Part shown: positions 6,134-8,746 of the stretch, piece after piece
Layout: each line of letters begins with the position of its first letter
Numbering within the stretch: the first letter of the stretch is position 1
DNA from: Polyangiaceae bacterium
GTDB lineage: Bacteria; Myxococcota; Polyangia; Polyangiales; Polyangiaceae
NCBI GenBank assembly: GCA_025936205.1
Contig: JAICTU010000391.1
Coordinates: 1-8,746, forward strand
Direction of reading: 5' to 3'
DNA length: 8,746 bases
The notes under the pieces: model-generated
Told to the model about the DNA's origin: nothing
Database searches by the model: none
The model's input: only the letters and a program-made list of their open reading frames with translations
Position numbers and translations under genes: made by a program

Positions 6134-6716
6134 TCACTTGCCCGTGTGTGTCTGCTCCGCATCTCCCGCGCGGAGCGCGCCGGCGGGCAGTTGCGGAAGC
6201 CGCACGTAGACACGGCCGCATTCCAGCCGAGCTTTGGCGTGCCGGCCATCCGCTTCCGGGCGCGACAACGCTGCATGCCAGAGCAGAGACATCTCCACCG
6301 AGATCTTTGCTGGACATGGATCGGAGCTTGTCAAGCGTCGCAGCCCAGTTTCGGCCCCGCTCGTCGAAGAAGAACCTGCAGAACGGGTCCGAGAAGAACG
6401 GTGACACTTCGGGAGCCTCCCTTCGGCCGACCTTCTTCTCGGAAAGGACATGGACCACGCTCGGTGTGACCATCGCGGCCACATCCGCGATGGATTGACC
6501 GCCCGGCATCAAAACGGCCGCGCGCGTGCCGGATGGGTGAGCTCCGCGAGGGGTCCCCCAGAAGCCAGAGAAGTTTCCTGCTCCTGATGCCGTGCCGGGC
6601 GCGTGTTGGCCGCCGGCAGACGTAAGCATGCTCGTGCGGACGTCAACGCTGGCGTGCTTGCGGGCGTTGACAGGCCGAAACCCGATGTACAGGCTGCTTT
6701 TCGTGTTCGGGGACAT
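6134..6716 (-). pseudogene. Remnant of an HtrA/Do-type periplasmic serine protease
   Basis: The ATG at 6716 has an excellent ribosome binding site. Residues 75-94 (SIADVAAMVTPSVVHVLSEK) and 105-119 (SPFFSDPFCRFFFDE) closely resemble the start of mature HtrA/DegP-family proteases, which degrade misfolded envelope proteins. What should follow, the trypsin-like domain with its His, Asp and GNSGG serine and then PDZ domains, is absent: the window has no such motif in any frame. After about residue 130 coding bias fades in this frame and appears in the next frame over about 55 residues (ISVEMSLLWHAALSRPE to AEQTHTGK), ending at a TGA at 6134. The simplest reading is a large internal deletion plus a frameshift near 6300-6345. 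The original frame stays open into the response regulator gene, so a longer hybrid protein cannot be excluded. The neighbouring Hsp20 gene, divergent, fits a heat/protein-damage locus. Confidence 0.5.
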
Positions 6717-6724
6717 GAGCGGAT

Positions 6725-6730
6725 CTCCTT
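6725..6730 (-). promoter_or_regulatory. Shine-Dalgarno of the HtrA-like remnant
   Basis: AAGGAG on the minus strand, 8 nt before the ATG at 6716. Its good preservation shows that this was, or still is, a translated gene. Confidence 0.6.
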
Positions 6731-6792
6731 CGATGGGCGCTCGTGCCTCGACTTCAGCACTCGATGAAAACAAGACTACGAATACCGAGGAA

Positions 6793-6798
6793 GGGAGG
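6793..6798 (+). promoter_or_regulatory. Shine-Dalgarno of hsp20
   Basis: GGGAGG lies 5 nt before the ATG at 6804, near-optimal for strong translation. Confidence 0.7.
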
Positions 6799-6803
6799 TA
6801 CCT

Positions 6804-7298
6804 ATGCTCAACCTCTGGAACGCATTGGACGATGTCATGCGCGCCGACCCTTGGTTCAGGCCGTTTCTGATGGGGCCGGAGCGCGAAACCGCACCCGCCT
6901 ACTGGCCTTCCGTCGACGTCGCGGAGGTGGACAACGCCTACCTGATCGCCGCGGAACTGCCCGGGGTGAAACCCGAGGACGTGACCCTCGAGATTGAAAA
7001 CAACGTGCTGACTCTATCGGCGCAGAAGCGTCCGGATCCGGCGGACGAGCGCCACGAGTATCGCCGGATGGAGCGCAGCTACGGCGCATTCCAACGGTCC
7101 TTCGTGCTGCCCGAGGGCGTACAGACGGACCACGTGCAGGCCACGATGAAGGACGGTGTGCTCACGCTTCACATTCCGAAGCCGGAGCACGCCCGTGCTC
7201 GAAAGGTTCCGATTCAGATCGGAGTAGCGAAAGAGGCTCCTGCGCAGCTCACCGCTGGCGCCTCCGAAAGCCAGCAACCTGCCGCGCCGGCCGAGTGA
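6804..7298 (+). CDS. Hsp20 family small heat-shock protein (alpha-crystallin domain)
   Basis: A 164-residue cytoplasmic ATP-independent holdase that binds unfolding proteins as large oligomers. The N-terminal arm is LWNALDDVMRADPWF. The alpha-crystallin domain spans about 35-130: PSVDVAEVDNAYLIAAELPG, then VKPEDVTLEIENNVLTLSAQ, then ERSYGAFQRSFVLPEGV, and the family hallmark DGVLTLHIPKPE (Gly118, Leu120). The C-terminal I-x-I motif that links subunits is IQI at 137-139. A Gln/Ala/Pro-rich flexible tail follows. Length and order are normal. It has a strong ribosome binding site and is divergent from the HtrA-like remnant, which suggests shared heat or envelope-stress control, although no specific heat-shock operator is visible. 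Confidence 0.95.
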   Translation: MLNLWNALDDVMRADPWFRPFLMGPERETAPAYWPSVDVAEVDNAYLIAAELPGVKPEDVTLEIENNVLTLSAQKRPDPADERHEYRRMERSYGAFQRSFVLPEGVQTDHVQATMKDGVLTLHIPKPEHARARKVPIQIGVAKEAPAQLTAGASESQQPAAPAE

Positions 7299-7686
7299 GG
7301 CACCGGCAGGGCATCGCAACCGCTGAGCTTCGGGGGATGCGTGGCCAGGGCAGCGAAGCCGCGCTGGAAGAGGGGAGCGTTCGGAGCTCCGCCGATGGGA
7401 CGTGGCCGGCGGAGCTCCGAAACTCCGGGTTGCGCGTTGCTGTTTGTTCTTTGCGAATCGGGGGGACAGAAAAAGGGGCCGGCTCTTGCGTCTAGCCTCT
7501 CATCCCGAGCTCTACGTCGGCGGTCGCTCCACATTGACGGAGTCCCCCGGACTCGCCGCGATCGGCCCCTGATCGCTGTTCGCTGAAGTTGATTCGATTC
7601 CCGCTCGCGCGGGTAGGGTGACGTTCAGCCGGACCACAGCAATCCCGGTCATGCACTCCCCCCCGAGACCAGGCATGCTCGCGGCC
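7299..7686. other. About 390 bp with no convincing gene
   Basis: The stretch between hsp20 and the AraC/DinB gene has open frames (for example 7341-7586 plus, 81 codons, Arg-rich) but none with family resemblance or ribosome binding site. It contains a 15-bp inverted repeat at 7380-7421 and a purine-rich block GGGGGGACAGAAAAAGGGG at 7460-7478. If the downstream gene starts at the GTG at 7618 the gap is about 320 bp. Confidence 0.5.
7380..7421. repeat. 15-bp inverted repeat with nested palindromes
   Basis: TTCGGAGCTCCGCCG (7380-7394) and CGGCGGAGCTCCGAA (7407-7421) are perfect complements around a 12-nt loop. Each arm also contains the palindrome CGGAGCTCCG, so either arm can fold alone or the pair together. 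It is 81 bp after the hsp20 stop and could act as its terminator, but no T-tract follows. It could also be a copy of an interspersed repeat or a dimeric protein site. Confidence 0.6.
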
Positions 7687-8613
7687 ATGAACGCGCCACG
7701 CCCCGATCGTCTGTGCGACGTCCTCGACGCGGTGCTCGAGGCCCTCGACGAGGGGCTCGACGGCGCGGCGCTGGCGGCGCGCGCGATGCTGAGCCCGTTT
7801 CATTTCAACCGGCTGCTGCGCGCGGGCATCGGCGAGCCGCCGGCGGCCTTTCGACGCCGGCTGTTACTGGAACGCGCCGCCTGGCGGCTCCAGCACGGCG
7901 CGAGCGTCACCGAGGCGGCGCTGGAGGCGGGCTACGAGGCCGTCGAGGCCTTCTCGCGCGCCTTCAGCCGCGCTCACGGCGTAGCGCCCAGCCGCTTCGC
8001 GGGCGAGGGACGCGAATTTCGCATCGCCGCGCCGAACTCGATCCACTTCCACCCCCCGTGCGGCTTGCTGCTGCCCGGAGAACCCAGGACGGCAAACATG
8101 GACCTCTCCGATCGCCTCGTCGAACACGACCACTGGCACACCACTCGTTTGCTCGAGCAAGCCGCGGCCCTCTCCGACGAGGCGCTCGATCGGCACGTGC
8201 GCCCGGGGCTGGTCGTGCACTCCTTCGAGGGCCCCGAGCCCGATGTGCGCACCATGCTCGATCGCGTGATCTTCACCAAGGAGGTGTGGACGGCCGCCAT
8301 CGGTGGCCGCGAGTTCGCGACGGAGCGCGACCTCAGCATCAAAGGTCAGCAGGCTCGGCTCGCGGCGGTGCAGCCGCAGTTCACCGCGCTGGTGCGGCGC
8401 GTGCGCGAGCGCAACGAGTGGGACGACGCGTTTGTCGACGCGCTGTGCACACCGCCCGTCAGCTTCACCTTCGGCAGCGTGATCGCGCACATCTTGACGG
8501 TGTCCGTGATCCGGCGGCAGACGATCGTCGACGCGCTGCGGGAGCTGGGCGTGGCGGAGGTGGAAGCGCGCGATCCGATCGAATGGGAGCGGTTGCTGGC
8601 TGCGCGGGGATAA
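7687..8613 (+). CDS. AraC-type HTH fused to a DinB-like domain
   Basis: A 308-residue two-domain protein. Residues 8-107 are an AraC/XylS double HTH, with the first recognition unit in AARAMLSPFHFNRLLRAGIG and the second in VTEAALEAGYEAVEAFSRAF followed by HGVAPSRF. Residues 138-305 match the DinB four-helix bundle (DLSDRLVEHDHWHTTRLLEQ at the start; FTFGSVIAHILTVSVIRRQT and a DALRELGV helix near the end), a metal-binding fold of the DinB/YfiT group that includes thiol-dependent enzymes. His148 or His151 and His268 can be metal ligands, but the His expected seven residues after His268 appears to be Ile275. The ATG at 7687 is chosen because the HTH begins right after it; GTG 7618 and ATG 7675 are in-frame alternatives, and none has a good ribosome binding site. 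Such fusions are usually uncharacterised regulators; the inducer is unknown. Confidence 0.88.
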   Translation: MNAPRPDRLCDVLDAVLEALDEGLDGAALAARAMLSPFHFNRLLRAGIGEPPAAFRRRLLLERAAWRLQHGASVTEAALEAGYEAVEAFSRAFSRAHGVAPSRFAGEGREFRIAAPNSIHFHPPCGLLLPGEPRTANMDLSDRLVEHDHWHTTRLLEQAAALSDEALDRHVRPGLVVHSFEGPEPDVRTMLDRVIFTKEVWTAAIGGREFATERDLSIKGQQARLAAVQPQFTALVRRVRERNEWDDAFVDALCTPPVSFTFGSVIAHILTVSVIRRQTIVDALRELGVAEVEARDPIEWERLLAARG

Positions 8614-8624
8614 CGCAGCGTTCA

Positions 8625-8669
8625 GTGGGCTTCGCGCCGGGCGGCGCGAGGCAGCGCCCGCTTGCCCAC
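8625..8669 (+). terminator. Nested hairpin after the AraC/DinB gene
   Basis: An outer stem GTGGGC (8625-8630) / GCCCAC (8664-8669) encloses an inner 7-bp hairpin TCGCGCC (8632-8638) / GGCGCGA (8643-8649). It starts 11 bp after the stop codon and is followed by CTTCT, a weak T-rich run. Position and stability fit a terminator, though the outer stem is not contiguous with the inner one. Confidence 0.5.
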
Positions 8670-8726
8670 CTTCTAATCGACACTCATAGGTAGGATCTTA
8701 GCCGGGCAGGCTTTCGTAAGGCGCCG

Positions 8727-8739
8727 ATCCATCATGGAT
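8727..8739. other. Short inverted repeat with a possible next start codon at window end
   Basis: ATCCAT-C-ATGGAT forms 6-bp arms with one central base. The ATG at 8734 opens a frame (M-D-F-Q) that runs off the window, with AAGG 12 nt upstream. Four codons are too few to call a gene. Confidence 0.25.
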
Positions 8740-8746
8740 TTTCAAT

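Larger units (their letters stand above)
6717..6803. promoter_or_regulatory. Divergent promoter region between HtrA-like remnant and hsp20
   Basis: Only 87 bp separate the two start codons, so both promoters must lie here or overlap the genes. I cannot assign -35/-10 boxes with confidence. Part of it (TCGATGAAAACAAGACTACG, 6761-6780) is distinctly richer in A than the surroundings. Ribosome binding sites for both genes lie at its edges. Confidence 0.5.

Noticed and set aside
5674..6276. Response regulator starting at 6276
   Set aside because: The extra 82 residues show no receiver or other domain features and overlap the HtrA-like remnant; TTG 6030 has the only good ribosome binding site.
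6753..6762. TTCAGCACTC upstream of hsp20 as a CIRCE (HrcA) half-site
   Set aside because: It resembles one CIRCE arm, but the spaced complementary arm is absent, so no operator can be claimed.
7341..7586. 81-codon open frame in the gap after hsp20
   Set aside because: No ribosome binding site, Arg-rich composition, and it reads through the inverted repeat; more likely non-coding or repeat-derived.

Overview
The window is GC-rich DNA with dense, strongly GC-third-position-biased genes. The two tandem lipoproteins (one with a low-complexity Asp/Ala/Gly tail of the 'DAGxxxDAGDAG' kind) and the mix of enzyme-fused AraC-type regulators and single-domain response regulators suggest a Myxococcota-like (deltaproteobacterial) chromosome. 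This is inferred from style; no marker gene is present. No rRNA, tRNA, CRISPR array, integrase or complete insertion sequence was seen.

Left part (1-3356, minus strand): a three-domain Ada/AraC/AlkA DNA-alkylation repair and regulatory protein, cut by the window edge, lies 58 bp downstream of a 680-residue OPT-family membrane transporter. The transporter start codon sits inside a perfect 18-bp palindrome.

Middle (3357-5560, plus strand): two tandem predicted lipoproteins of unknown function are transcribed divergently from the transporter. The first has a Pro-rich linker, a six-cysteine domain and an acidic Asp/Ala tail. The second looks like an exported beta-propeller. The short region around the first start codon holds three copies of a GTGCCAG motif and a hairpin next to the ribosome binding site. 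A strong hairpin at 5520-5560 closes the block and probably serves the converging gene as well.

Stress block (5674-7298): a minus-strand single-domain response regulator (probable TTG start), then a minus-strand remnant with the N-terminal signature of an HtrA/Do serine protease but no protease domain and a probable frameshift, then a divergently transcribed Hsp20 small heat-shock protein. Together they look like a protein-quality-control locus in which the protease has decayed.

Right part (7299-8746): about 390 bp without a convincing gene, containing a 15-bp inverted repeat, then an AraC-type HTH fused to a DinB-like domain, followed by a possible terminator. Both ends of the window therefore carry an AraC HTH fused to a domain from a DNA-damage-associated family, although the two genes are about 6.4 kb apart and on opposite strands.
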